Position numbers and translations under genes: made by a program. Below, piece by piece: positions 8,077-17,078 of a stretch of 64,000 bases of DNA. Position 1 is the stretch's first letter. Each line of letters begins with the position of its first letter. The notes beneath the pieces were generated by a model. It was not told where the DNA came from, searched no databases, and worked only from the letters and a program-made list of their open reading frames with translations. Source of the DNA: Algoriphagus halophilus (lineage in GTDB: Bacteria > Bacteroidota > Bacteroidia > Cytophagales > Cyclobacteriaceae). The stretch spans positions 124,001-188,000 of the forward strand of contig NZ_FSRC01000001.1 in assembly GCF_900129785.1 (NCBI RefSeq), written 5' to 3'.

Positions 8077-10770
8077 TTAATGTTCTATTTTTTTTATTTC
8101 CCAAAGAGCTTTAATGGCTTCTGCATTTCCTTCGTCATTTAATTCATTTTCTTTTTGGAGCATTTGATATCTTATTTCTAATTCATTTTGTACCGCTGTC
8201 ACAAATTCTTTATCATCTGGTCTCCACTGCCATATCAAAGTTGTATTTATTAGTTTGGCTTTCGCATCTTCAGCAGATTCAAACAAATTCACTTTATTTT
8301 CTTTAGGGAACCATGGGTCTACCTCTTTGCCAAGATTTCCCTCTTGAACTAGGACTGATCTATGTTTATTTAATTTTTCATTAGGTGGATTTATTTCATA
8401 CTCATTATCTGTTTGAGGTTCATAACTGATAAGTACTGGTTCTTTTCCTTTTTCTACAAGGCTTAAAAAGGTGGATGCAGAGATATGGTCACAGGATCCT
8501 CCCCCTGTTTTCTTTAAAACAAAATCTCTCCATACAATCTCAATTAAATTTCCAAAATTTTTATTTATTTCTATTAATTCTTTAATGTCATCTAATTTCT
8601 CTTTTCTCAACACACCTCTATATTTTTCTCCGTTGATTGGTTGATCTAAATTGTTGTCTTTTCCTACATGGGAACTGACAGACATTTGATTGTCCTCCTC
8701 CTCAGTCATATGCTCTTGTCTATAAAGAGCATCTCTCGCCAACTCTTTCATATCTTGATTTTCTGGGGAATTGTCAACAGAGTTATTTGTTTTAAGTAAC
8801 ATTTGTTCCAATCGAGTGGCTCTGTGGAAACGTTTCTTTGCCTCTTCCGAACTCGAGGTCAAGTTGCCTGGACCATCAGGCATATAAGCTAATACTTCTC
8901 TAGCGCTTTCTTCTTCGGGATTAAACTGGACAGGGGCATTGCTCTTTAGTTGAGTTACTTGTTGTAGAGGTTTATTGAATGCCAAAGTCATTGCGTTAGG
9001 GTAACGACTTACATTTTCGCTATGAAAAGATTGGGCTTCTGGCCCATACATTCTAAAGAAATACCTTGGATCTAAATCTGCAGGCGCATGGTCATCAGCC
9101 TCTTCATTTCTTCTTACGTAGTTTTCCATCGTGATATAATCTGCTCCACTTCTGGCAATGACTGTTGCAAAATGATAAGGTGCTGGTTTATTGATCATTT
9201 TACCTGTGCGATAATCCATCACACTAAAATCACCACTTACATCTCCAATTGATTTTCCTATTGAAAAAATAGCCATGGCATCACCAGCATCTGGGGCAGC
9301 ACTTTCATTAATCCCCAATTGATCAATGATTTCTTTGGAATTGGGTTTATTTAAAAATTCATTGGAATAATAGCCTCCAATTCTATCTTTCATGTCCTCC
9401 ATTTTCGCTGTTAATTTCGATTCGCTCAAACCATCTTGATACCCTGTAATCTTATCTCTTGAATCTAAAGAGTGATCCCGTGTGATCTCCATTAATTTTT
9501 TTTCTTCGATAGGCTCGGATTGAAAGAACCGACTGAATCCGGAAGATTGCTCATATTCTTTTACCTTTAGATAAGCTGGTAAAAAGCTCGCTAGTCTTCC
9601 CACTAATTCTAATCCTAGATATCCTGATGGAGGATTAATAGTTTCGCTTCCGGGTTTGTACTTTCCTTTAAATCTATTTTGCCCTCCACCACCTAAGTTG
9701 GTTATAGCACATGCCGCTTCATTACAATTTTCAGGAATCTTAATATTGGTGCCTGTTTCCTGATTTTCAGTCCCGGCATGTTTAACAGGAATGATAAGAC
9801 TTAATTGATGATCATTACCTTCTTGGTCTTGAACAGTGATCACTTGAGTCCCTTCCTCAAAAGAAATTGGTGAGTTAATCTTTGCCATCGCTTGATTAGC
9901 TTCATTTAAAATATCACTGTCTGCGTAGAAAAATTTGGCTTGTCGAGCTCCTTTGTCTGAATCTTCAATTGCCATTTTTCCTGTAACAGCCACTCGAACT
10001 TTACTTGAAGTTTTTGATTCTAGCTGGGCCCCAGTTCCTAATTGATTTAAAAATGTTTTTCCTCCTCCCTCCTTTTCACGAGATACTTGGGAAGTAAAAC
10101 TACCATCAACTTCATTTTCAGGAATAAGGTATCGTTGAGTTGTGGTCTTTGGAAAAGAGGTATTTTGCAAGGAAGAATTGGGAACTATAGCCTGATTTTG
10201 AAATGCTTTTAATCCCATCTCATCTGCCTCTTTCTCCAATCCAGCATCATCATTAATATTGACTTTTTCTTTCATTTGCATGGTCGGTTTTACCCTTCCT
10301 TGCTTTTGCTGTACCACATGCCATGCCTCGTGAGGCAAATGCTTTTCTTGCCCGGATGCTAAATGAATATCGGTTCCTTGGGCATAGGCATGAGCTTGTA
10401 GTTGAGCAGGTTTACTGGAATTGTAATGCACTCTCACATCATCCATAGTGAAACCTGAGAGATTTTCAATTCCCGATTTAAGAGAGTCAGGTAAGCCCGT
10501 CTTATTCTCTTTCTTCTGGATAGGTGGAGATTTGGTCGAAAAATGAGTGTCTTCCATCCTATGCAATGGACCAGATGCTTGAACCTGTAGGCTGGAATTC
10601 GCCATTTTTTTCAGTTTCCGTTGGGCAACTGCCTCCGACCGATTATCCACCCAGGGAAAAGCAGACTCAACCCCACTTTGTTGAGAAGAGACAGCATGCT
10701 CCACAGAATGAGTTGCCTTTCTTCCAGTAGCTTTGGGATTCTTTGGAGTTTGGTCAGCGTGCCTGTGCAT
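8077..10770 (-). CDS. DUF4157 (eCIS core) toxin-like protein with two candidate Cys-His modules
   Basis: 897 aa, no signal peptide. Leader 1-60 (VDNRSEAVAQRKLKKMANS). eCIS core / DUF4157 at about 92-157, with the metallopeptidase-like H147-E-A-W-H151 and EKEADEMG downstream (179-186). Module 1 (about 340-600): C349/C354 in NCNEAAC, H533 in PYHFATVIA and E549-N550-Y, a papain/NlpC-like order. Module 2 (about 735-850): C760 in GGGSCDH, H803 in HRSVLVQEG and D818 in VDPWF. The 43- and 15-residue spacings are close to the Cys-His-Asp triad of the Pasteurella multocida toxin deamidase domain. DUF4157 proteins are linked to extracellular contractile injection systems and are often effectors. No sheath, tube or baseplate gene is in this window. 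The targets are unknown; catalysis is inferred from motif order. Confidence 0.85.
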   Translation of the reverse strand: MHRHADQTPKNPKATGRKATHSVEHAVSSQQSGVESAFPWVDNRSEAVAQRKLKKMANSSLQVQASGPLHRMEDTHFSTKSPPIQKKENKTGLPDSLKSGIENLSGFTMDDVRVHYNSSKPAQLQAHAYAQGTDIHLASGQEKHLPHEAWHVVQQKQGRVKPTMQMKEKVNINDDAGLEKEADEMGLKAFQNQAIVPNSSLQNTSFPKTTTQRYLIPENEVDGSFTSQVSREKEGGGKTFLNQLGTGAQLESKTSSKVRVAVTGKMAIEDSDKGARQAKFFYADSDILNEANQAMAKINSPISFEEGTQVITVQDQEGNDHQLSLIIPVKHAGTENQETGTNIKIPENCNEAACAITNLGGGGQNRFKGKYKPGSETINPPSGYLGLELVGRLASFLPAYLKVKEYEQSSGFSRFFQSEPIEEKKLMEITRDHSLDSRDKITGYQDGLSESKLTAKMEDMKDRIGGYYSNEFLNKPNSKEIIDQLGINESAAPDAGDAMAIFSIGKSIGDVSGDFSVMDYRTGKMINKPAPYHFATVIARSGADYITMENYVRRNEEADDHAPADLDPRYFFRMYGPEAQSFHSENVSRYPNAMTLAFNKPLQQVTQLKSNAPVQFNPEEESAREVLAYMPDGPGNLTSSSEEAKKRFHRATRLEQMLLKTNNSVDNSPENQDMKELARDALYRQEHMTEEEDNQMSVSSHVGKDNNLDQPINGEKYRGVLRKEKLDDIKELIEINKNFGNLIEIVWRDFVLKKTGGGSCDHISASTFLSLVEKGKEPVLISYEPQTDNEYEINPPNEKLNKHRSVLVQEGNLGKEVDPWFPKENKVNLFESAEDAKAKLINTTLIWQWRPDDKEFVTAVQNELEIRYQMLQKENELNDEGNAEAIKALWEIKKIEH

Positions 10771-10912
10771 GTTTTGATGGTTAGGTAAAAAATATTCTTT
10801 TTAAAAATTGGTTGACCCAAAATATACTGCTCAGAATGAACTGTGTTTTTCTGATTTACATAAAGATAACAGCGCTTTCAATTACAAAATAAGAATTTAA
10901 GTGAATTGATCC
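10771..10912 (-). promoter_or_regulatory. Upstream region duplicated at 7643-7790
   Basis: Second copy of the ~145-bp region described at 7643-7790, here directly before the ATG of the 897-aa gene. The coding bases just inside both genes also match, so the duplicated unit covers promoter, 5' leader and N-terminal codons. From 10913 to 11234 I see no gene, only AT-rich sequence leading into the next gene. Confidence 0.75.
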
Positions 10913-11234
10913 TTGAAATCAGGTCTAGGTTTTTGATGGATGCATACTTTTACTAAATCGCTTGTAGTCAAATTTAGCTTTATAGGGTACAAAAATGAAA
11001 TGTGATCAGACTAGCATTCCCGGTTTTAAATCTTATCCATATAAAGTGGCAGTGATTGTATTTTTCTAGAAACTAACTATTAATTGAGCTTTCCTTTAGC
11101 AATTATCTGCCGTTCACATAAAAAAACCGTCTACATGAAACCTGTATCAATTCTTCAAGTTAACTATGCAATCTACCAACCAAAAGTCACAGCTCTTTAA
11201 CCCAGTGGCTTTCCGACTTTACCTAGTAAAAAAA

Positions 11235-13448
11235 ATGTTAAGAAAGGCACTTTTCCTTTTGACCCTCTTTCTATGTACAAGGGTTTCCATTGCACAGGAT
11301 ATCATTTTTAAAAAAATAGATGTTCCTATTGTTATTGATGGGGAGATCGACGAAATCTGGGCGGAAGCGGATTCTGCCTATAATTGGATGCAGCAATTTC
11401 CCTACGATTCGTCGTTGGCAGTGAATCAGACCGTCGCCAAAGTGCTGTACGATGATAAGAATGTGTATGTACTTGGGATCATGTACAATGCCACAGAAGA
11501 TCGATCCTATGTGACCCCCTCGCTCAGAAGAGACTTTAGAGGTGCTGCCAATGATAATTTTACAGTGGTTTTTGACACCTTTCAAGATAGAACGAATGCC
11601 TTTTCTTTTGGGATCAATCCCTTTGGGGTTCGAAGAGAGGGGTTGGTGGTAAATGGAGGAAGTGGTCGTGAATCATTTAGTCTGGACTGGGACAATGTTT
11701 GGAGGGGAGAGGCCAAGCCCCATCAAGGGTACTGGGTGGCTGAAATGGCCATCCCTTTGAATTCCCTACGATTTAATGAAGGACAAAAATTTTGGAATCT
11801 CAATTTTTACCGAGTAGATAGTGAAAGCGCAGAACGATCCACTTGGGCGCCGATTCAACGTAATTTTAGTCTCTATAATTTAGCCTCCTCTAGGGTAGCA
11901 GAGTGGGAACAACCTACCAAAAGAAGTGGTAAAAATCTCTCTTTTATTCCCTTTGTGTCAGGAAACTACGATCAAAATTTTTCGGAAGGGCTAGATGCCA
12001 ATACTGGGCTGAGTGCGGGGTTCGATGTGAAATATGGCATTACTCCAGGACTGAATCTGGACCTCACCGTCAATCCTGATTTTTCTCAGGTGGAGGTAGA
12101 TCAACAAGTAACCAACCTAGACCGTTTTGAGATATTCTTTCCAGAAAGAAGGCAGTTTTTTCTGGAGAATGCAGACCTGTTTTCAGATTATGGCTTGAGA
12201 GATACCCGACCATTTTTTAGTAGAAGAATTGGAGTTTCTCGGGATGAAAATACCGGGCAGAACATTCAATCCCGTATTCCCCTAGGGTTGAGATTGAGCG
12301 GTAAAGTAAACGATAATCTTCGCGTGGGGGTCTTAAGTATGCAGGTGGCAGATAATCAAACGGCTCAATTGCCTTCCTACAATTATTCCATGATTTCCTT
12401 ACAGCAAAAAGTCTTTTCAAGATCCAATATTTCGGCCTTTTTGGTCAATAAGCAAACCTTTGAAGATCCTAAGGAATACAGCGATAGTTTATACAATGAA
12501 TGGGATAGAACCTTTGGATTCGATTATAACCTGGCTTCAGCAGATAATAAAATCACGGGAAAGTTTTTCTACCATCAAAATATCAATCAAGTGAAGGTGG
12601 ATAGCGCCTTTGCTACCGGGATGGAATTCCAATACAGTGTGCCGGAGTGGGAATTTAATATGAGAGCCCAGATGGTCGGAGCGAATTATGCCCCGGAAGT
12701 AGGCTTTGTACGACGGACGGATCTTCGGCAACTCGCCATGACCTATCGAAAAAGGTTTTACCCCACGAGTGGAGGAGTCCAGCGACATGGTCCTGGCTTT
12801 GATGTGGACTTGAAAGGGAACCAAACCTATGGATTGCTCGATTGGGATGTGAATATTTTATATGATATCACTTGGCGGACCTCTGCTGAATTTTCCGCTA
12901 GGCTACGAAGACAATACACCTACCTGTTTAGATCTTTTGATCCCAGCGGTACCGGTGGACTTCCTTTGGAGGCCAACACCGAATACACCAATAACCTGTT
13001 GATCGCGCGGTACCAGTCTGACGCAAGAAAAAAAATATCCTTTGAGCTGAGCACCCGTTCTGGGGAATATTACAATGGGATGCGATGGAACCTGGAGGGA
13101 AGCATCCAGTGGCGTTACCAGCCCTTGGGATTTACCAGCATTGACTTTGCCTACAATGGCATCCGGTTGCCAGACCCCTATAACGATGCCAATCTCTTTT
13201 TGATCGGACCTCGGTTTGATTTTACCTTCAGCAAAAAACTCTTTTGGACCACTTTTGTCCAGTACAACAGTCAAATTGATAATGTGAACATCAATTCGCG
13301 CTTACAATGGCGTTTTGCACCGGTTTCAGATATGTTCTTGGTGTATACGGACAATTACTTGGCAGAAACACAGGAAGGGTTTCTTCAATTTGGCGGGTCC
13401 AAATCCCGTGCGCTGGTATTTAAGATGACCTATTGGTTGAATTTGTAA
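11235..13448 (+). CDS. DUF5916 outer-membrane protein with CBM9-like domain
   Basis: 737 aa from ATG 11235, chosen because a signal peptide (LRKALFLLTLFLCTRVSIAQ) follows at once; an ATG 23 codons upstream would add a non-signal tail. Residues about 22-200 look like a family 9 carbohydrate-binding domain (IDGEIDEIWAEAD, then Trp-rich strands and FGINPFGVRREG). The rest (about 215-737) is the DUF5916 region. It has many amphipathic strands rich in Tyr, Arg and Asn and ends in an aromatic-rich strand (VFKMTYWLNL), as in outer-membrane beta-barrels. The function of DUF5916 is not established; sugar binding at the surface is plausible. Single gene, convergent with the CPBP protease gene. Confidence 0.85.
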   Translation: MLRKALFLLTLFLCTRVSIAQDIIFKKIDVPIVIDGEIDEIWAEADSAYNWMQQFPYDSSLAVNQTVAKVLYDDKNVYVLGIMYNATEDRSYVTPSLRRDFRGAANDNFTVVFDTFQDRTNAFSFGINPFGVRREGLVVNGGSGRESFSLDWDNVWRGEAKPHQGYWVAEMAIPLNSLRFNEGQKFWNLNFYRVDSESAERSTWAPIQRNFSLYNLASSRVAEWEQPTKRSGKNLSFIPFVSGNYDQNFSEGLDANTGLSAGFDVKYGITPGLNLDLTVNPDFSQVEVDQQVTNLDRFEIFFPERRQFFLENADLFSDYGLRDTRPFFSRRIGVSRDENTGQNIQSRIPLGLRLSGKVNDNLRVGVLSMQVADNQTAQLPSYNYSMISLQQKVFSRSNISAFLVNKQTFEDPKEYSDSLYNEWDRTFGFDYNLASADNKITGKFFYHQNINQVKVDSAFATGMEFQYSVPEWEFNMRAQMVGANYAPEVGFVRRTDLRQLAMTYRKRFYPTSGGVQRHGPGFDVDLKGNQTYGLLDWDVNILYDITWRTSAEFSARLRRQYTYLFRSFDPSGTGGLPLEANTEYTNNLLIARYQSDARKKISFELSTRSGEYYNGMRWNLEGSIQWRYQPLGFTSIDFAYNGIRLPDPYNDANLFLIGPRFDFTFSKKLFWTTFVQYNSQIDNVNINSRLQWRFAPVSDMFLVYTDNYLAETQEGFLQFGGSKSRALVFKMTYWLNL

Positions 13449-13470
13449 CTCAGCATGGTAAAAATCCTCT

Positions 13471-13576
13471 CGCTCATGTGAGTGTTTTCGCTCATAGTTT
13501 TATTAGCTGTTTGGGAAGACATAACCAGGGGAGGGGTCGATATATGAAACCTTCGAGGTATTGAAAACCTCAACCG
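13471..13576. repeat. Composite palindromic repeat, copy B
   Basis: Same order as copy A: a small TGAG...CTCA hairpin (13471-13497), AACCAGGGGAGGG, then the larger palindrome at 13547-13576 (AAACCTTCGAGGTATTG, then its near complement). It is followed by a further diverged copy of the small hairpin unit at 13590-13655. Lies between two convergent genes. Confidence 0.7.
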
Positions 13577-13589
13577 TTGTCTATTCCGT

Positions 13590-13655
13590 GCATGTGAGGG
13601 TCTTCACTCACATTTCTGCTAACAGTTTGTGGAGAAACAAACAGAGGGAATATTA
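13590..13655. repeat. Partial composite repeat with 7-bp hairpin
   Basis: ATGTGAG (13592-13598) pairs perfectly with CTCACAT (13607-13613). The downstream text (TTTCTGCTAACAGTTTGTGG) is a diverged version of that after the hairpin at 13471. It reads as a second, incomplete copy of the composite unit placed in tandem. Confidence 0.55.
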
Positions 13656-13673
13656 AAAAATCCTAGTGGTTTC

Positions 13674-14384
13674 CTACTGTCCAAGCATTCCTAAGGATAA
13701 CAAAGTCCCGATGATATTGAGCCCACAATGAACATAGATTGCCAATCGTAAACTCTGGGTTTTCCAAACCAAATAGGTCATAGGAAGCAGCGCAAGGATC
13801 AAGGTCAAATAGATTTGGGGCTGCCAAAAATGATAGAGTGAAAATAAAACAGCACTCAGCACCGGAGCATACTTGCCCCAGGTCTCCATTCTTGGCAATA
13901 AATATCCCCTAAAATACAGCTCCTCAAAAAAGGGAGCCAATAGCCCGTTGAGAAGGAGGTTTAACAACAAGGTGATCAGAATGATTTTTTTCGAATACCC
14001 TTCAAAGTCTCTCACCTGATACCAGTCGGGCAGCCAGAACAAGAGTTTTTCGGTCAACAGCACATTGAGGGGCTGGGTGAGTCCGTAGATCAAAAAAGCA
14101 AATAGGATCAACCCGGCAGTATACAGCACCATTTTTTGGGTGGGTATTTTCTCTTTGTAAACCATCAGGTCGCTGATTCGTGGAACGCCCTCCTTTGATT
14201 TTGCGCTTCTTAAATGGATCAGAAAAACAGGGACCACCACGAGGGTGCCGGCGAGGAGCATTGAAAACTGAGGAGGAAATCCTTTTTCCAATAGGATAGG
14301 GGTGATCAAGCTAAAAAAGAAAGTAATGATCACGCCAGGGTAAAAATGATACAGGATGGATTGTGCTTTTGAGAGTTGTTTCAT
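13674..14384 (-). CDS. CPBP-family intramembrane metalloprotease
   Basis: 236 aa from ATG 14384; the frame is open 15 codons further only from a TTG. About six to seven transmembrane helices. The CPBP (Abi / Rce1-like) signature is present: E154-E155-L-Y-F-R159 in motif 1 and H185 in FSLYHFW as motif 2, with a C-terminal helix containing HCGLN as motif 3. These inner-membrane proteases cut CAAX-like or other small membrane substrates; bacterial members are linked to bacteriocin self-immunity or membrane-protein processing. The substrate is unknown here. A second CPBP protein is encoded at 22635-23276. Confidence 0.88.
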   Translation of the reverse strand: MKQLSKAQSILYHFYPGVIITFFFSLITPILLEKGFPPQFSMLLAGTLVVVPVFLIHLRSAKSKEGVPRISDLMVYKEKIPTQKMVLYTAGLILFAFLIYGLTQPLNVLLTEKLLFWLPDWYQVRDFEGYSKKIILITLLLNLLLNGLLAPFFEELYFRGYLLPRMETWGKYAPVLSAVLFSLYHFWQPQIYLTLILALLPMTYLVWKTQSLRLAIYVHCGLNIIGTLLSLGMLGQ

Positions 14385-14539
14385 GATAGCTATAATAAAG
14401 ATGGATGCTCCTATATTCGTCTCCTGCAACCACTCAAACTCCCTTCATCAATTCTGCTTGGTCACGCAGGCTATTCAAGTTTTTTCTTTCTGAAAAGATC
14501 CCTTTTAAGGATCACCAAATGCAGTTCCAAGCGCTATCC

Positions 14540-15298
14540 TTAATTGGATTGACCCAAATACTCCACTACTTTCTGAGCTTTTTGAAGTAGGTCTTCCTGG
14601 AATTCTCGAATTTGCTGTCTATAGGCCACAATCATTCCCACTTGGGTTTTTAAATACGCATTCTGCTGTATGCCTTTCCAATCGATCTGGTATGTTGGAG
14701 AATAACCCAGTTCCACGGGATCTTCCAGCTCATAAAAATCCCGATACAACAACGGGCTATGGAATTTCACCATTTCATCCCGATAATCGAACCAGGCAGT
14801 TTGAAGAATTCGTTCATTAAATAGCACTGCCCAATTATTAGGAATGTAATAGTCGTCCAACAGCCTTTTTAACTGGGCATCTTGAAATAAGTGAAAATGA
14901 TTGCTATTGATCAGGTCATTATAGGTGGAGTTGGTAATGGTGGCGTTGGGAATGAATGCCGTCATGATAAGTGAGCGTGTAAGCAGGAAGGTATCTATCT
15001 CCGTGAGTTGCTGGCCCAAAAACGCTTCCAAGTATTGCCCCTCTTGTTCTGTATAAGTATTGATCTCCTTTTGTTCTTCGATAGAGGAAATGTCCTTTTG
15101 CAGATCCACCAATAAGTTTTCTATGTATGATTGCTTCAGTTGCTGATTGAGTCTGTCCTGATTCCAATTATTCACCTGTAGCGCCAGCAGAATGCCTATC
15201 ATTACTAGCACAATTTCACCCAAGGCATATTTCAGGTATTTTCCGGTAGTTCCATTCGAAAGCAATTGTTGTCGGATTTTTTTAAAGAACAGGATCAT
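14540..15298 (-). CDS. DUF6090 family membrane-anchored protein
   Basis: 252 aa. The N-terminus is typical of DUF6090: FFKKIRQQLL, then KYLKYALGEIVLVMIGILLA forming one membrane helix (about 23-42), followed by LQVNNWN. The remaining ~205 residues are hydrophilic and helical and should lie in the periplasm. The family is common in Bacteroidota, often in paralogous clusters, and has no assigned function. The gene lies alone between the CPBP protease and the MBL-fold gene on the same strand, with a 155-bp gap to the first. Confidence 0.82.
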   Translation of the reverse strand: MILFFKKIRQQLLSNGTTGKYLKYALGEIVLVMIGILLALQVNNWNQDRLNQQLKQSYIENLLVDLQKDISSIEEQKEINTYTEQEGQYLEAFLGQQLTEIDTFLLTRSLIMTAFIPNATITNSTYNDLINSNHFHLFQDAQLKRLLDDYYIPNNWAVLFNERILQTAWFDYRDEMVKFHSPLLYRDFYELEDPVELGYSPTYQIDWKGIQQNAYLKTQVGMIVAYRQQIREFQEDLLQKAQKVVEYLGQSN

Positions 15299-15492
15299 GG
15301 GCGAAGGTGAAGGTATAGCTATCCATCAAAGAATTTAGCTATTACTGAATAGCTGATTCGAAGCGATTGATTGTTAGGTGGTTTGGCTTGTTTTTATCAA
15401 GATAAGGATTTTGGGGAATTCCTGCTTAGAAGCAGCTCTCTGTGTTGGGGTCAAAGGTTAAAAATAGGGGAGGGGGTCTTAGTTTTCAATGT

Positions 15493-16701
15493 TCAATGTT
15501 CAATTGGAAAAGTAGATTCACTTAATTCTAATCCTTGCATCACCACATAATACTTGTCTGTAAATGGGTCTACAATAATCCGAATACTTCCGGTAGCGCC
15601 TTCCTGATTTTCTTTTCGGGAACTAAGATGAGTAGTATCAGCCACAAACTTTAACTCATTTTGAAAAGCATTGGAAGCAGGATTGATATTGGTTTGAAAG
15701 AACATACTCCCTACTTCTTCTGTCAATCTTTTTCCAATATCCACATTCGGATGGCCATGTTGGGTTCCATTTGACACTACCGAAACTTCGGGGTCTAGAT
15801 TCCTTACAAAATCAAGACCTGAAGAGGTTCTACTACTTCCGTGATGGTTTACATGATACACATCACTATTCTTTATGTTGGATGCTAATGAACTTTCAGG
15901 CTGCAGAGTCAAATCACCAGCTGTGAAATAGTCAAATCCCTTGTATGAAACTATTAAGGCAATGGAATTCTGATTTTTATCCCTGGCAATAGCTAAATTT
16001 GGTTCATTGTCTGTCGCATTATTTACAGCTACACATTCTATTGTTACTCCACCGGAGAACTGTTCGATATAATTCAACTGCATCTCTTCACGATCCGATT
16101 CTCTATTTTTTAGAGCAGTTTTGTATTTGCTTGTTTGTTGTTTGGATCCTGGGTCATAAATTTTTTGACTTAAAGGGACTATGTCTTTTATTGCTCCTAC
16201 GTGGTCATGGTCATAATGTGTAGCAATAAATGAAGTGATTGGCTGAGCATTTAAGTTAAATCCAAAAGAAGCAATTGCTTCCCGAATTCTTTCCGCATCA
16301 TTTCCCATTCCGCAATCTATAAGTATGACATCACGTTTTCCGTTTTCTTCTGGGCAAACAATAAGCGTAGCATCCCCGACTTCCACATCAATAACTTCAA
16401 TTTGAAGTACGTCTCTACGTGATCTGAGGGATTCTTTGGTGGGTAATTTATATGACCATCCAGTAATACTATCCCGGTCATATGAATAATAATTAGGAGC
16501 CTCCTTGGTCAACTTAAATATATCCGCGACTGGGGCTAACCGTTCATTAAGAATTCCATTCCTGCTGGGTTCACTTTTTACGATGGCAGTTCTGTCAGTT
16601 TTTACTTTTAATAGCTGGGCAAAGTTATCTTGGGGAAGTAATGCCAGGAAAAACAGGAAAAAGATTGAGTCCTTATTTTTTTTAAAATGATGGAATATCA
16701 T
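15493..16701 (-). CDS. Exported MBL-fold metallohydrolase (ComEC/Rec2-like domain)
   Basis: 402 aa. N-terminal hydrophobic signal (about 12-28, ending NFAQ), then a short SH3-like segment (about 30-90), then a metallo-beta-lactamase fold (about 97-370). The metal motif is T-H162-Y-D164-H165-D166-H167, and VNHHGSS later supplies a further ligand. The domain resembles the free-standing hydrolase part of ComEC proteins, which degrades or processes nucleic acid or other phosphodiesters; the substrate here is unknown. Because it is exported it probably acts in the periplasm. Single gene. Confidence 0.85.
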   Translation of the reverse strand: MIFHHFKKNKDSIFFLFFLALLPQDNFAQLLKVKTDRTAIVKSEPSRNGILNERLAPVADIFKLTKEAPNYYSYDRDSITGWSYKLPTKESLRSRRDVLQIEVIDVEVGDATLIVCPEENGKRDVILIDCGMGNDAERIREAIASFGFNLNAQPITSFIATHYDHDHVGAIKDIVPLSQKIYDPGSKQQTSKYKTALKNRESDREEMQLNYIEQFSGGVTIECVAVNNATDNEPNLAIARDKNQNSIALIVSYKGFDYFTAGDLTLQPESSLASNIKNSDVYHVNHHGSSRTSSGLDFVRNLDPEVSVVSNGTQHGHPNVDIGKRLTEEVGSMFFQTNINPASNAFQNELKFVADTTHLSSRKENQEGATGSIRIIVDPFTDKYYVVMQGLELSESTFPIEH

Positions 16702-16861
16702 GTGCTTAAAAAGAAAAACGGGTGATAAGACAAAACAGTGCCAATCGAAAACCTGAAAATAGAATCAATTAAAATGGTCTCCTAGGTTAAATATAGGAAA
16801 GCCTATATTCTTCCAGATATTCAAAGGTGTCAATAAGTTCGGAAACTTAAGATTGAACTAC

Positions 16862-16888
16862 AATACCCATTACTGGGTATTTTTTTTT
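16862..16888 (+). terminator. Orphan terminator-like hairpin (plus strand)
   Basis: Perfect 8-bp stem AATACCCA (16862-16869) / TGGGTATT (16874-16881) with a TTAC loop, followed by a run of T to about 16888. No plus-strand gene precedes it: the gene to the left starts at 16701 and reads away. It may end an unannotated small RNA or act as a leader attenuator for the gene at 17079. Confidence 0.6.
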
Positions 16889-16904
16889 GTTGAAAATATT
16901 GAAA

Positions 16905-16950
16905 AACAGGGGTTTATAGGATGTTGAAGGCGTTTAACCCCTGTTTATTT
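16905..16950 (+). terminator. Second orphan hairpin before 17079
   Basis: AACAGGGGTT (16905-16914) pairs with AACCCCTGTT (16936-16945) across a 21-nt loop and is followed by TATTTTTA. With the hairpin at 16862 it makes two terminator-like structures in a row in the gap 16702-17078, which holds no protein gene. Confidence 0.5.
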
Positions 16951-17078
16951 TTAATGGAAATTATCAATTACACGCGATCAACTAACTATAAGTTTGACTT
17001 CCTAATAATTTGGTTATTAAAGAAAATCTATTAAATTACTTTTAGTTAATTTTTATCATTCACCTAAATACTTTTAAG

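Noticed and set aside
8077..10770. Secreted zinc metalloprotease because of HEAWH
   Set aside because: The motif belongs to the DUF4157 core, there is no signal peptide, and proteolysis by this motif is not established.
11166..11234. Earlier start for the DUF5916 gene
   Set aside because: The extra 23 residues would precede a clear signal peptide.
13674..14429. CPBP proteases as CRISPR- or phage-defence Abi genes
   Set aside because: The family name Abi is historical; neither CPBP gene has a defence neighbour that would support this.
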